From Syntrophus sp963665935 (GTDB lineage: Bacteria > Desulfobacterota > Syntrophia > Syntrophales > Syntrophaceae), in assembly GCA_963665935.1 (NCBI GenBank), contig OY762510.1, forward strand, positions 3,534,001-3,598,000: a DNA stretch of 64,000 nucleotides, read 5' to 3'. How positions within the stretch are numbered: position 1 is the first letter of the stretch; the number at the start of each line of letters is the position of its first letter. Positions 17,923 through 27,236 of the stretch are shown one piece after another. The position numbers and the translations under genes are program-made. The notes under the pieces are model-generated. The model had not been told where the DNA came from. It did not search any database and was given only the letters and a program-made list of their open reading frames with translations.

Positions 17923-19020
17923 TCACGACAGATAGGAGACGATCTTTGCCTTTTCTTTGAGACTCCTGATCATATTCTTGAAAACTTCCTGCTGTTTCTG
18001 CTGCATCAAATAGGAGGAAATCATCGCCTTTGTCTTTTCATCAAAAGCGATGGTCTTGGGCGGCCGCGTATCCAGGACTTGAACCACATGGAATCCATAT
18101 TCCGTCTGGACGACCGGACCAATTTGATTCTTTTTCAAGGCAAAGATGGCATCTTCGAAGGGTTTCACCATTTGTCCCCGGGGGACATTTCCCAAATCCC
18201 CTCCATTGTTTTTGCTGGGGCAATCGGAATTATTCTTCGCCAGTTCAGCAAAATCAGCTCCCGCCATCACCTGCTTTCTCAGGCCTTCCGCCTTTGCCTT
18301 TTTCTCGGCAAGAACCTTGTCATTGTCGCCGGGCGCCTTGGCAATCAGAATATGCCGCACATGCACGGTCTCCGGCATCTTAAACCGTTTCTGATTATTC
18401 TTGTAGAAATCCGAAATTTCTTTCTGGGTTGGCTTGGCCAGATTTTTGATCTGGGGAGCCATGAGTTTATTGATGCAAATCCCCAACCGGATCTCCTCCC
18501 GCATTTTTTCCTTGGTCAACTGGTTCTTTTTCATCAGGTCGTCCAGGGTCGTATTTGCGGGCAGGGTTGATTTCAGTTTTTCAATGGCCTGATCAATCTC
18601 CTGGTCCGTTGCGGTAATTTTTAACCGGCTTACTTCGTTATTCAGCAGGGTCTTCACGACAAAATCCTCAATAAGCCCCTTCTGGATATTGGCTTTGACC
18701 TGGTCCATCCTGTCCGCCGGCACCCGGTTCTGTAAAGCCGCAATTTTACGGTTCACTTCCGCATCCAGTTGCGCCTTGGTCATTTTTGCCCCATCCACCT
18801 CGATGACCGCTCCACCGGGTCCAAGGGCAGCCGGTTTATCCGCCGCCGCAGGAGCAAGAGCACCGGGAGCCGCTGTCGTCTGATTTGTCGTCCCTTGAGA
18901 GGCGGCGTTTTTGTCTCCCTTTTGTTGACAGGCCGTCAAACCGAAGGCCAAAAGAAAAATCAACAATGCTATTGTTGAAAAGATCCCTTTTATTATGCCT
19001 TTGTTTTTTGATGATGCCAT
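17923..19020 (-). CDS. Parvulin-type peptidyl-prolyl isomerase, lipoprotein (SurA/PrsA-like)
   Basis: A 365-residue exported folding factor. The N-terminus has a positively charged start, a hydrophobic stretch and a lipobox LTAC at residues 28-31, so it is probably a lipoprotein. A low-complexity Ala/Pro/Thr linker precedes a SurA-N-like helical domain, then a PpiC rotamase domain (VRHILIAKAP, FAELAKNNSDCPSKNNGG, FALKKNQIGPVVQTEYGFH). Such proteins help outer-membrane or secreted proteins fold. It is monocistronic, ends at the shared terminator, and has an AGGAG ribosome site. Confidence 0.92.
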   Translation of the reverse strand: MASSKNKGIIKGIFSTIALLIFLLAFGLTACQQKGDKNAASQGTTNQTTAAPGALAPAAADKPAALGPGGAVIEVDGAKMTKAQLDAEVNRKIAALQNRVPADRMDQVKANIQKGLIEDFVVKTLLNNEVSRLKITATDQEIDQAIEKLKSTLPANTTLDDLMKKNQLTKEKMREEIRLGICINKLMAPQIKNLAKPTQKEISDFYKNNQKRFKMPETVHVRHILIAKAPGDNDKVLAEKKAKAEGLRKQVMAGADFAELAKNNSDCPSKNNGGDLGNVPRGQMVKPFEDAIFALKKNQIGPVVQTEYGFHVVQVLDTRPPKTIAFDEKTKAMISSYLMQQKQQEVFKNMIRSLKEKAKIVSYLS

Positions 19021-19141
19021 GTGATCTCCTTTAAATTACTTAGTATTTTAACGAAAAGAACAGATTCTTTACCGGGCAGGCGAAGTATAGGGAAAGTACC
19101 AGTAAAGGTCAAGAAATGATTGGAATAAATTTTTTTAAAGT

Positions 19142-20533
19142 TCAGCCTTCTCCCTGGAAGTCGAACCTCCTGAGATTCTGCAAAATTTCAACCTGAGTCT
19201 CAAAAGAGGGGATTCTCCCTGCAAGAGTCTCATTTATTGGATCTTTAAGAGGCATCCCCGTCCATTTCAGTAGCGACGGCAGGGCAGACCCCATGCCAAG
19301 CGCCGGATAGTCTGTCCCCGTGAGATAATGAATGAGTTTCATCGTCCGAAAGGCATCAAACCATTCTGAAAAATGCGCGAATCTCTTTTCCGGTCCCCGG
19401 TGCGTTCTGCAGATCCGTTCCCAGGCCTGGGGAAAACCATTTATTTCAAGGAATGTAGAAAGAAGAGGTGAAATTTCCCTTGCCATGCTCAGGGTAAAAT
19501 TTCCCCCTTCCTCGATGCAGCTTTTCATTCCGGTCAGCCAGGCTTTCAAAATATGAAAAACCTGCGGATTGTAGAAAATATCCTCCCGACTCGTCCCGTT
19601 CAGAGAATCCCGCATCCGCTGTCCCGTACCGAAGGGCACCCTCTGGGAAGGCCGTGGAGAGGGATAAACCCGGGTAGTCGAAATTTTACCCATGGGAGAT
19701 ACCTTTGCCAGCTTGTTAAGAAAATAGAAATCCTCCCCTGCCTCGCGTCGGTTCATCCCGCGGACGGCCACATAGCCCCGGACTGTACAGCTCATGGTCG
19801 ACCCGATGGTGTGGTAGGCGTAGGGGGATTGCGCAAAACTCAAGCCAAGTTCATAGTAGCGAAGAAAGATTTCATAACGGACAATGGCGGCAAGCAGTTG
19901 CGGATCTTCAGGTAAGGGATGGGCGTAGGCTATCACGGCAGACAGATTGTCATGGGTTTCATAGAAGCGACGGACTGCGGAAAGAAAATTTTTTTCCACC
20001 CGGGAATCCGCATCCAGACACAACAGCCTGCTCGTTCCAGGGCTGCTGCAGTCCATCACCGTCAGTGCGGCATCCAGGCCCAGTTTTCTCGCAAGACCGA
20101 CGCCTCCCTGCTTCCGGGGCATTTCCCGTCCAGGTGAAGAGGCATCCATATATGCCATTCTCAACCTTCCCTGAAGAATTTGCCGGCAAGCCTCTTTAAC
20201 AGACAAGTCCCCATCCGCTAGAGAAGGCATCTTCCCTCCAGTGAGTTCCTGAAGGATGTCCAGGGTCTGCCAGTTGTTTTGAAGGGCGTCCCTGCTTGTA
20301 TAGGGATAGGACCGGTTGTTGACCACGCAGATCACCAATGTCCGCTCCAGTTCCTCCGGGGCGTTGCAGGCCAGACTGGCCAGCGTTGAGAAAAGGTAGC
20401 GCCTTTCCGCCAGGGCTGGAATAACCACCACCTGGGCAATCCCTTGAAGCGAATTTCCCCCCGGATTCAGGGGGGAAGACGCATCATAACGGCATTTCTT
20501 CAGATAGTCGGAAACGGCGCGGGGAAGGTTCAT
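19142..20533 (-). CDS. Glycosyltransferase family 2-like protein
   Basis: A 463-residue protein with a GT-A nucleotide-sugar fold: VVVIPALAERRYLFSTLASL at the start, a DxD-type motif in LLCLDADSRV near residue 175 and REAGEDFYFLNKL near residue 262 that fits the acceptor-site motif. No membrane segments are visible, so it is likely cytosolic. It overlaps miaA by four bases and is cotranscribed with it, which says nothing about its acceptor. Substrate unknown. Confidence 0.78.
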   Translation of the reverse strand: MNLPRAVSDYLKKCRYDASSPLNPGGNSLQGIAQVVVIPALAERRYLFSTLASLACNAPEELERTLVICVVNNRSYPYTSRDALQNNWQTLDILQELTGGKMPSLADGDLSVKEACRQILQGRLRMAYMDASSPGREMPRKQGGVGLARKLGLDAALTVMDCSSPGTSRLLCLDADSRVEKNFLSAVRRFYETHDNLSAVIAYAHPLPEDPQLLAAIVRYEIFLRYYELGLSFAQSPYAYHTIGSTMSCTVRGYVAVRGMNRREAGEDFYFLNKLAKVSPMGKISTTRVYPSPRPSQRVPFGTGQRMRDSLNGTSREDIFYNPQVFHILKAWLTGMKSCIEEGGNFTLSMAREISPLLSTFLEINGFPQAWERICRTHRGPEKRFAHFSEWFDAFRTMKLIHYLTGTDYPALGMGSALPSLLKWTGMPLKDPINETLAGRIPSFETQVEILQNLRRFDFQGEG

Positions 20534-21447
20534 GCGTTGAGGCTCCTGTCCACCAGCTTTTTCAGAGCCTCATAATCGTCTCCGTCAATCCAGGATATTC
20601 CGATGCCGTGCCGTTCCATCCGCCGAAACCAGGTGCCCTGCCTTTTTGCGAACTGGGAAATGCGGTTTGTCAGGGTTTGCACCATTTCCCCATAGGAAAT
20701 TTTTCTCTGCAGATAAAGGGCGACATAACGATATTCAAGGCCCCAGAAGACGAGCCTGTCCCAGGAAATTCCCGATCGGTGAAGCCCTTTCACCTCGTCG
20801 ATCATTCCCATGGCCAGTCGTTCCTTCAACCGCAGGCCAATCCGTTTCCGGAGGGCTTCCCGTTCCCAGTGGACGCCAATGACCAGCGGATCGATAGAGG
20901 GACGATCGGTTGGAGACTCCTCTTCTTTGATGCGGGAATACTCTGCAATTTCAATAGCGCGGAGGAGGCGGCTGCGATCCAGGAGATCCGTGGTATTATG
21001 AAGGGAGGGGTTCAAAGCCAGAAGCTGCCGCTGCAGATCTTCCAGCGATTCGCCTTTCAGGGATTCCCGTAATTCCGGATTTTCCGGGACTTCCACCATC
21101 CGGTATCCTTCAAGAACGGCGGAAAGGTACAATCCCGTCCCCCCTGCCAGAATGGGGATTCTCACCCGGGATGAGATCTCCGCAAAGCACCGGTAAAATC
21201 GGGACTGATACTCGAACACGTTGAAATCATGATCAGGATCAACAATATTGATCAAATGATAGGGGATTTCCCGACCATCAATGCGGTACTCCTCAAGATC
21301 CTTCCCAGTTCCAATGTCCATCCCCCGGTAGACCTGCCGGGAATCCGCGGAAATGATTTCAGAATTCAGGTCCCGGGCCAATCGTACGGCGAGCCTTGTT
21401 TTTCCCGATGCCGTAGGACCGAGGATGACGATGAGATTTGGGGTCAT
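20530..21447 (-). CDS. miaA: tRNA dimethylallyltransferase
   Basis: A 305-residue enzyme that adds a dimethylallyl group to A37 of tRNAs reading codons that start with U. The P-loop GPTASGKT lies at residues 9-16, ISADSRQVYRGMDIGTGK near residue 34 and GGTGLYL near residue 101 are signature segments. Length matches the family (300-315). Its stop overlaps the start of the glycosyltransferase gene. No hfq follows, unlike in enterobacteria. Confidence 0.97.
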   Translation of the reverse strand: MTPNLIVILGPTASGKTRLAVRLARDLNSEIISADSRQVYRGMDIGTGKDLEEYRIDGREIPYHLINIVDPDHDFNVFEYQSRFYRCFAEISSRVRIPILAGGTGLYLSAVLEGYRMVEVPENPELRESLKGESLEDLQRQLLALNPSLHNTTDLLDRSRLLRAIEIAEYSRIKEEESPTDRPSIDPLVIGVHWEREALRKRIGLRLKERLAMGMIDEVKGLHRSGISWDRLVFWGLEYRYVALYLQRKISYGEMVQTLTNRISQFAKRQGTWFRRMERHGIGISWIDGDDYEALKKLVDRSLNA

Positions 21448-21604
21448 GTCCGTAAATAAGCTTGATCTTTCGAAGTAATCAATGCTAGCAGGTAACTTTC
21501 TCCAGGCAAGAGAAGAAAGAAAATGCCGATCGGAAGCCTCGACGTGCGATTCAGTCCGTTCCTTCCTTTTTCTTGAACTTAGTCTGCCTATAAATCAAAG
21601 CGCC

Positions 21605-22969
21605 ATGAATGACAAGAGTCTAAATCTGGGAAAAGGTCCCATCCTGCCCCTGCTGCTTAAAATGAGCGGACCGTCCATTGCCGCCATGCTGGCCATGGCC
21701 GTCTATAATTTCGTTGACGCCTTCTGGCTGGCCAGACTCAGTTCAAAGGCCATTGCGGCCTTGACCATCTGTTTTCCCCTCCAGTTCATTTTTGGCGGAA
21801 TCGGCGTCGGCACGGGGATAGGCGCCGGTTCATACGCTGCCCGCATGCTTGGGGCGGGAGAAGTCCTGAAAGCCCGCCAGACGGCAGGCCAGGTGTTTTT
21901 CCTTTCGGCCTCTCTCGGACTCCTGCTTGTTGGAATGATCCTGGCCGCTCCGGATACCATCCTGAAATTTTTCGGCGCTTCAACGGAAATCCTTCCCCTC
22001 TCCCGCCTGTATCTCATAACGACCCTGCCCGGCGTGCCTTTCCTGTTTCTGATCATGACGATCAACAATCTCCTGCGCGCCGAAGGCAGACCGAATGCCT
22101 CCATGGTCGCCGTTTTTTTTATTGCGGCAATCAGCGCCCTTCTCGATCCCCTCCTCATCTTCGGCTGGGGACCTTTTCCCCGGCTGGAAATACAGGGGGC
22201 CGCCCTGGCTGCCGTGATTTCCCAGATTGCGGGTGCAGCTCTTTCCTTTTATTATCTCCAGCAGAAAAGTTCAACGTATCGGCTCAGTTGGAAGCATCTT
22301 TATCCGAATCCTCGCATTATCCAGTCCATCTATTCGACAGGTTTTCCCTCCATCATTATTAATCTGGTCGTCAGTTTCGCCATGTTTCTGCACAATTCCA
22401 TTCTGGCCGGTTACAGCAATCTTGCCGTTGCCACCCTGGGCATCATCTTCCGCACCAATGGCCTGATCATGATGATGCTTTACGGTTTCGGCCATGGCCT
22501 GATGCCACTGGTCGGCTTCAGTGAAGGGGCCGGGCTCTATGCCAGGCTTATGGAATCCGTCAAGATCGCCGTCAGGATTTCCTTCGGCATTGCTCTGTTG
22601 AGTTGTCTGCTCGTCGAAGTCTTCGCCTCACCGATTGCAACCTTTTTTTCTCCTGACCGGCAGTTGCAGGCCCTGACGGAAACGGCCCTGCGCATAAATT
22701 TCCTGATGCTCCTTACGGGCGCTCCCAGTCTGATGTGGATCAACATGTTCATCGGTCTCGGACGGGGAAACAAAGCCATGTTCCTTCTGGTCGCCCGCGA
22801 AACCCTTGTCCTGATCCCCCTTTTGCTCTTTCTCCCGTCCCAGTTCGGCATCAACGGCGTCTGGATGGCCCAGCCCCTTGCGAATGCACTCGCCTTTCTC
22901 TTCATCCTCTACTGGACCAAACGTCAGTATCGATTCTTCGAATGCCAGCAAACAGCCCCTCAGATTTAA
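21605..22969 (+). CDS. MATE-family multidrug/Na+ antiporter
   Basis: A 454-residue inner-membrane exporter with twelve predicted hydrophobic segments. The start MNDKSLNLGKGPILPLLLKMSGPSIAAML is typical of MATE proteins, and the repeat of two six-helix halves is visible (MSGPSI and ISFGIALL). It would export drugs or metabolites using a cation gradient; the substrate is unknown. An in-frame ATG at 21482 would add a hydrophilic, unlikely extension; I chose 21605 by alignment of the usual N-terminus, although the ribosome site is poor. Confidence 0.9.
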   Translation: MNDKSLNLGKGPILPLLLKMSGPSIAAMLAMAVYNFVDAFWLARLSSKAIAALTICFPLQFIFGGIGVGTGIGAGSYAARMLGAGEVLKARQTAGQVFFLSASLGLLLVGMILAAPDTILKFFGASTEILPLSRLYLITTLPGVPFLFLIMTINNLLRAEGRPNASMVAVFFIAAISALLDPLLIFGWGPFPRLEIQGAALAAVISQIAGAALSFYYLQQKSSTYRLSWKHLYPNPRIIQSIYSTGFPSIIINLVVSFAMFLHNSILAGYSNLAVATLGIIFRTNGLIMMMLYGFGHGLMPLVGFSEGAGLYARLMESVKIAVRISFGIALLSCLLVEVFASPIATFFSPDRQLQALTETALRINFLMLLTGAPSLMWINMFIGLGRGNKAMFLLVARETLVLIPLLLFLPSQFGINGVWMAQPLANALAFLFILYWTKRQYRFFECQQTAPQI

Positions 22970-23050
22970 AAGGAAACCTGTTGAAGGAAAAGAAAAAATT
23001 GTTTAGATTGTTTCCCGATTTTGATTTTTTTTCAGGAGAACATAAAAAAA

Positions 23051-23473
23051 GTGCAGAATTCGACGCAACCGGAAGACCTCAGCAAACTGACCCTGCTTGG
23101 TCGGGAGGCAAAACCGTCCAAGAACCTGGAAACCTTTCCTAACCGTCACCCCGGCCGAAACTATGTCGTTACTCTGGAAACGACCGAATTTACCTGTGTT
23201 TGCCCCATGACGGGTCAGCCGGACTTCGCCGATCTCAAGATCCAATACATTCCGGATACCTCCATTCTCGAATCCAAATCCCTGAAGCTCTACCTCTGGT
23301 CCTACCGCAATGAAGGCATTTTCCACGAACATGTCACCAATGTCATCCTGGAGGATCTGGTCGCTGCGCTTTCGCCCCGCTGGTGCAAAGTAACTGCAAA
23401 CTTCGGGGTCCGCGGGGGGATATCCATTTCCATCGAGGCCGAATATTCCAAACCGGGGACATCTCATCCATGA
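23051..23473 (+). CDS. queF: NADPH-dependent 7-cyano-7-deazaguanine reductase
   Basis: A 140-residue unimodal QueF that reduces preQ0 to preQ1 in queuosine synthesis. The catalytic cysteine is the second in EFTCVCPMTGQPDFADL, followed by the conserved aspartate; the substrate-binding segment FHEHVTN is also present. I take the GTG at 23051, preceded by GGAG, as start because the longer frame from a TTG at 23021 adds residues outside the fold. The stop overlaps the next gene by four bases (ATGA). No other queuosine gene is adjacent. Confidence 0.95.
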   Translation: MQNSTQPEDLSKLTLLGREAKPSKNLETFPNRHPGRNYVVTLETTEFTCVCPMTGQPDFADLKIQYIPDTSILESKSLKLYLWSYRNEGIFHEHVTNVILEDLVAALSPRWCKVTANFGVRGGISISIEAEYSKPGTSHP

Positions 23474-24648
23474 ACAAAAGAGAAGTTTCCATAGAGCAAC
23501 CGGATTTCGACACTCCTGTCGACCGCCGGGGAACTTTTTCGGAGAAATGGGACAAATACAAGGGACGGGATATTTTGCCCCTCTGGGTAGCGGATATGGA
23601 TTTCCGCTCTCCCGATGCCGTCATTCAGGCCCTTGAGCAGCGGGTAGCCCATGGGGTATTCGGGTACACCGATCCCCCCGACGAGCTTGTAGAAGTCGTC
23701 TGTTCCATGCTTTGGGATCTCTATTCCTGGTCCGTGGAACCGGACTGGATCGTCTGGCTACCCGGCCTGGTATCGGGACTCAACGTAGCCTGCCGGGCCG
23801 CCGGAAGTGAAGGGGATGCGATCATGACAGCCGTTCCTATTTACCCGCCTTTTCTTACGGCCCCGGGACACGCGAACCGTCAGGTGAAAACAATCCCCAT
23901 GATCGACCGGGGAAACCGCTGGATCATGGATCTGGATTGCCTCCGGGATACCCTGACCCCCAGGACTTCCCTTTTTTTGCTCTGCAATCCCCACAATCCA
24001 AACGGGCGGGCTTTCGACGCCGACGAACTGTACGCCTTGGCGGAACGATTCGCAGGCAATGACCGGATTATCTGTTCCGATGAGATTCACTGCGGCCTGA
24101 TCCTGGATCCGGACAAACGGCACATCCCCCTTGCAAGCCTGAGTCCTGAAATTGCGGCACGGACCATCACCCTGATGGCGCCGAGCAAGACCTTCAACAT
24201 TCCCGGACTGGGCTGCTCCTATGCCGTAATTTCCCATCGTCCGTTACGGAAACGCTTTCGCCAGGCCATGGCCGGCATCGTACCCCCCGTCAATCTCCTC
24301 GGTTTTACGGCAGCGCTGGCCGCTTACCGGGACAGCTCAGCCTGGCATGTCGTTTTGCTGAATTATCTGCGACAAAACAGTTTGCTGGTCGAAGAGACGA
24401 TCTCCGGCCTTCCCGGTCTATCCATGCATTCCGTGGAAGCCACCTATCTGGCCTGGATTGATACCCGCCCAACGGGATTGAAGGACCCCGCCGCTTTTTT
24501 TGAAGATGCCGGGGTCGGACTTTCCGATGGCAAATACTTCGGGGTACCGGGATTTGTAAGGTTGAATTTCGGGTGTCCCCGAAGCATTCTTCAGGAAGCC
24601 CTCCGGCGAATGGCAAAGGCGATGGAAACTTTGGCGATCAAGCAATAA
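23470..24648 (+). CDS. PatB/MalY-type PLP aminotransferase, putative cystathionine beta-lyase
   Basis: A 392-residue fold-type I PLP enzyme. LPLWVADMDFRSPDAVIQAL near residue 38 is the hallmark of the MalY/PatB group; CNPHNPNGRAF, CSDEIHCGLIL and the PLP-lysine segment APSKTFNIPGLGCSYAVI follow in order. PatB enzymes cleave C-S bonds of cystathionine and cysteine conjugates. The ATG at 23470 overlaps the queF stop, which decides the start over an upstream in-frame ATG at 23383 that lies deep in queF. Confidence 0.93.
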   Translation: MNKREVSIEQPDFDTPVDRRGTFSEKWDKYKGRDILPLWVADMDFRSPDAVIQALEQRVAHGVFGYTDPPDELVEVVCSMLWDLYSWSVEPDWIVWLPGLVSGLNVACRAAGSEGDAIMTAVPIYPPFLTAPGHANRQVKTIPMIDRGNRWIMDLDCLRDTLTPRTSLFLLCNPHNPNGRAFDADELYALAERFAGNDRIICSDEIHCGLILDPDKRHIPLASLSPEIAARTITLMAPSKTFNIPGLGCSYAVISHRPLRKRFRQAMAGIVPPVNLLGFTAALAAYRDSSAWHVVLLNYLRQNSLLVEETISGLPGLSMHSVEATYLAWIDTRPTGLKDPAAFFEDAGVGLSDGKYFGVPGFVRLNFGCPRSILQEALRRMAKAMETLAIKQ

Positions 24649-24708
24649 ATCACAGGAACTTCGAACCATGGGCGCTCATAGAATCATATTATAACAGGGA
24701 GACTTTTC

Positions 24709-24960
24709 ATGGCCTTAAAAATCAGGATTTATACCCTCAGCACCTGCAGTCACTGCAAGGCCGCCAAGCAGTTTCTCAATGAATGCGGCGCTTCTTATGA
24801 TTGCATCGAATTGGACCTGCTGGCCGGCGAGGAGCGGGTGGACAGGCTCAATGAAGTGATTCGCTACAATCCCTCCATTTCTTTTCCGACGATTCTCGTT
24901 GGCGACGAGGTCATTGTGGGATTTCAAGAACAGCGTTTACGGGAGGTTCTGGGACTGTAA
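24709..24960 (+). CDS. Glutaredoxin-like protein with CSHC active site
   Basis: An 83-residue thioredoxin-fold protein. The redox motif CSHC lies at residues 13-16, the cis-proline segment SISFPTILVGDEVIVGF follows. CXHC motifs of this kind occur in NrdH/glutaredoxin-like proteins of anaerobes. It overlaps the FTR-like gene by one base, so the two are probably partners: the FTR-like protein would hand electrons to this one. That is inference from gene order. A GGGAG ribosome site supports the start. Confidence 0.92.
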   Translation: MALKIRIYTLSTCSHCKAAKQFLNECGASYDCIELDLLAGEERVDRLNEVIRYNPSISFPTILVGDEVIVGFQEQRLREVLGL

Positions 24961-25289
24961 TGGACAGAGGAACCCTTTACGAAACCCTGAAGAAGATCAA
25001 CGAGCCCAAAGGTTTTTTCTTCAACAAGAACCGGCAGTGGGTTGACGATCTCCTCGACGCTCTTTTGATCAATAAGGAACGTTACGGCTACATGTCCTGC
25101 CCCTGCCGTCTGGCGGCGAACGACCGGCAGAAGGATTCGGACATCATCTGCCCCTGCGCCTACCGGCAACCGGATATTGATGAATACGGCAGTTGCTATT
25201 GTCGTCTTTATGTATCCGGAAGCTGGAACGAATCGGATGGGCCATATCCGTTCGTTCCCGAGAGGAGGCCTCCGGAAAAGATCTTCTGA
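24960..25289 (+). CDS. Ferredoxin:thioredoxin reductase catalytic-subunit-like protein
   Basis: A 109-residue protein with the cysteine pattern of the FTR catalytic subunit: CPC at about residue 43, CPC near residue 64 and CYC near residue 80, which together hold a 4Fe-4S cluster beside a redox disulfide. These enzymes pass electrons from ferredoxin to a thioredoxin-like protein in the cytosol. No separate FTR variable subunit lies nearby, as in other non-photosynthetic organisms. The start overlaps the glutaredoxin stop (TAATG), so translation is coupled. Confidence 0.92.
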   Translation: MDRGTLYETLKKINEPKGFFFNKNRQWVDDLLDALLINKERYGYMSCPCRLAANDRQKDSDIICPCAYRQPDIDEYGSCYCRLYVSGSWNESDGPYPFVPERRPPEKIF

Positions 25290-25337
25290 CCTCATCCGGA
25301 GGAAAACAGGAAAAGGGAAATTTTTAGAGGTAATTTC

Positions 25338-26891
25338 ATGAACGGCGCAGAAATTCTTGTCCAAACCGTGGTTCAGGCGGGAATCGAAGTCTGTTTTGCC
25401 AATGCGGGCACAACGGAAATATTTGTGGTCAACGCCCTGGAAAAGATCCCCGGCATACGGCCGATGCTTTTCCTTTTTGAAGGCGGCTGCAGCGGCGCTG
25501 CCGACGGCTATGCCCGGATGAAGGACAAGCCGGCCATGACGCTGCTCCACCTGGGGCCCGGATTTGCCAACGCCGTGGCCAATTTTCACAACGCGCGCCG
25601 CGCAGGCTCACCTATTTTCAACGTCATCGGGGACCATGCCACCTGGCACCGCCCCTCGGATCCGCTCCTCAACATGGACCTGGAAGGCCTGGTCGGAACC
25701 GTATCCTCCTGGCAGAGGACCAATCAATCGGCGGACAGAATTTCTCTCGATGCAGCAGAGGGCATCTCCGCCGCCCTTCCCGGCCGGATCGCCAGTCTGA
25801 TTCTTCCCAGCGATCACGCCTGGGCGGAGCCGGCATCGGCAGAGATGTACGCTGCCCGTTTCAGCTTTGAACCCGTCGAAAAGGAGACCATCGAGAAAGC
25901 AGCACATCTTCTCCGCACCGCCTCGCGCAAGGCTCTTTTCCTGGGCGGCAGAACGCTCCGCAAAGAGGGGCTGCTGGCGGCGGCGCGCATCGCTGCGGCT
26001 ACAGGTTGTGATCTCCTGACCGATGTGTTTCCCGCCCGTATGGAGAGAGGCGCCGGATATCCTTTTATCAAGAAGGTCCCCTATTTTCCCGAATCCGCCA
26101 CGGCGCTGCTGTCCGGTTATGATGCCTTTGTCTTCGCGGGAGCGCGGGAACCGGTCTCTTTTTTCGGTTATCAGGACATGCCCAGTCTGCTTCTTACTCC
26201 CGATCAGCGTCGCGTGCATATCGGCAACGGCCTTCAGGATGAAGCCGAAGCCCTCGAGGGACTTGCCGATGCCTTGGCTGCACCCTCTGATCCCCTTCTG
26301 GATTCTCCCCTGATCGCTTCCTACCGCCGTCCGCCGCTTCCTGGCGGCGCCCTGACTGCGGACAAGGTTTGTCAGTCCCTGGCAGCTCTCCAGCCGGAAA
26401 ACGCCGTTATCGTCGATGAGTCCCTGACCTCCGGGTTTTCCTACTATGACTTGGCCGCAGGTGTGGCGCCGTTTACCCTTCTCACCCTCACCGGCGGAGC
26501 GATCGGCCAGGGAATACCCAGTGCCACCGGCGCCGCCATCGCCTGTCCGGAGCGCCCCGTGATCAATCTTCAGGCGGACGGCAGCGCCCTTTATACACTC
26601 CAGGCCCTCTGGACTCAGGCGCGGGAGAATCTCAATGTTACAACCCTGATCTGCTCCAACCGGAGCTACAACATTATCCGGGTGGAAATGAGCCGGGCAG
26701 GCTTCTCGCCGATCGGGCCGGTTGCAGCTCCCCTGATGGATCTCGGACATCCCGACATCGACTGGGTCATGCTCAGTCAGGGATTCGGCGTACCGGCCGT
26801 CCGTGCCTATACCGTGGAAGAGTTCGCCGCGGCCTTTTCCCGGGCCATGGCCGAACCGGGCCCGCACCTGATCGAACTCTTTTTGACTTAA
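25338..26891 (+). CDS. Thiamine-diphosphate enzyme of the acetolactate synthase/decarboxylase family
   Basis: A 517-residue ThDP enzyme with the three-domain layout of acetolactate synthase and benzoylformate decarboxylase. The Glu that activates the cofactor is in LFEGGCSGAADGYARM near residue 50, and the ThDP/Mg motif lies at QADGSALYTLQALWTQARENLNV near residue 415. It is shorter than IlvB (about 560) and no small regulatory subunit (ilvN) is adjacent, so true acetolactate synthase activity is doubtful; a 2-keto-acid decarboxylase is equally possible. Follows the FTR-like gene by 48 bases. Confidence 0.88.
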   Translation: MNGAEILVQTVVQAGIEVCFANAGTTEIFVVNALEKIPGIRPMLFLFEGGCSGAADGYARMKDKPAMTLLHLGPGFANAVANFHNARRAGSPIFNVIGDHATWHRPSDPLLNMDLEGLVGTVSSWQRTNQSADRISLDAAEGISAALPGRIASLILPSDHAWAEPASAEMYAARFSFEPVEKETIEKAAHLLRTASRKALFLGGRTLRKEGLLAAARIAAATGCDLLTDVFPARMERGAGYPFIKKVPYFPESATALLSGYDAFVFAGAREPVSFFGYQDMPSLLLTPDQRRVHIGNGLQDEAEALEGLADALAAPSDPLLDSPLIASYRRPPLPGGALTADKVCQSLAALQPENAVIVDESLTSGFSYYDLAAGVAPFTLLTLTGGAIGQGIPSATGAAIACPERPVINLQADGSALYTLQALWTQARENLNVTTLICSNRSYNIIRVEMSRAGFSPIGPVAAPLMDLGHPDIDWVMLSQGFGVPAVRAYTVEEFAAAFSRAMAEPGPHLIELFLT

Positions 26892-26957
26892 TGAATTTTT
26901 TTAATCAGCATCCTGACTTTTTTCGTGCCGAAGTGACTTTTCAAGGACAGAAATCCC

Positions 26958-27236
26958 ATGAATGACAGAATGTTTGTACATCCCCTTTACGCCAAACCCA
27001 ATGTCGATTATCCCTGCCGCTGGATCTACAAGGTCATCGGCATCGACCGGGAACAGATCCTCCTCGCCATTGAAGAGGTCATGCAGCAGCGCCCCTGTGA
27101 AATCCGCTATTCCCGCAGCAGCACCAAGGGGAAGTATCACAGTTTTTCCCTGGAAATGACCCTGCACAGCGACGACCAGCGCCTGTCCATCTATGAAGCC
27201 CTCATGCGGCACCCCGCCGTCCGGATTGTCCTGTGA
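26958..27236 (+). CDS. DUF493 (YbeD-like) protein
   Basis: A 92-residue alpha/beta protein of the DUF493 family, related in fold to ACT-like regulatory domains (YPCRWIYKVIGIDREQIL; LHSDDQRLSIYEAL). YbeD-type proteins are small cytosolic proteins of unproven role. A stop-overlapping GTG of the next gene follows, so it is in the same operon as the ThDP enzyme. Confidence 0.85.
   Translation: MNDRMFVHPLYAKPNVDYPCRWIYKVIGIDREQILLAIEEVMQQRPCEIRYSRSSTKGKYHSFSLEMTLHSDDQRLSIYEALMRHPAVRIVL

Noticed and set aside
25608..26867. 419-codon minus-strand frame opposite the ThDP enzyme
   Set aside because: Shadow; the plus strand has the ThDP motifs and a ribosome site.
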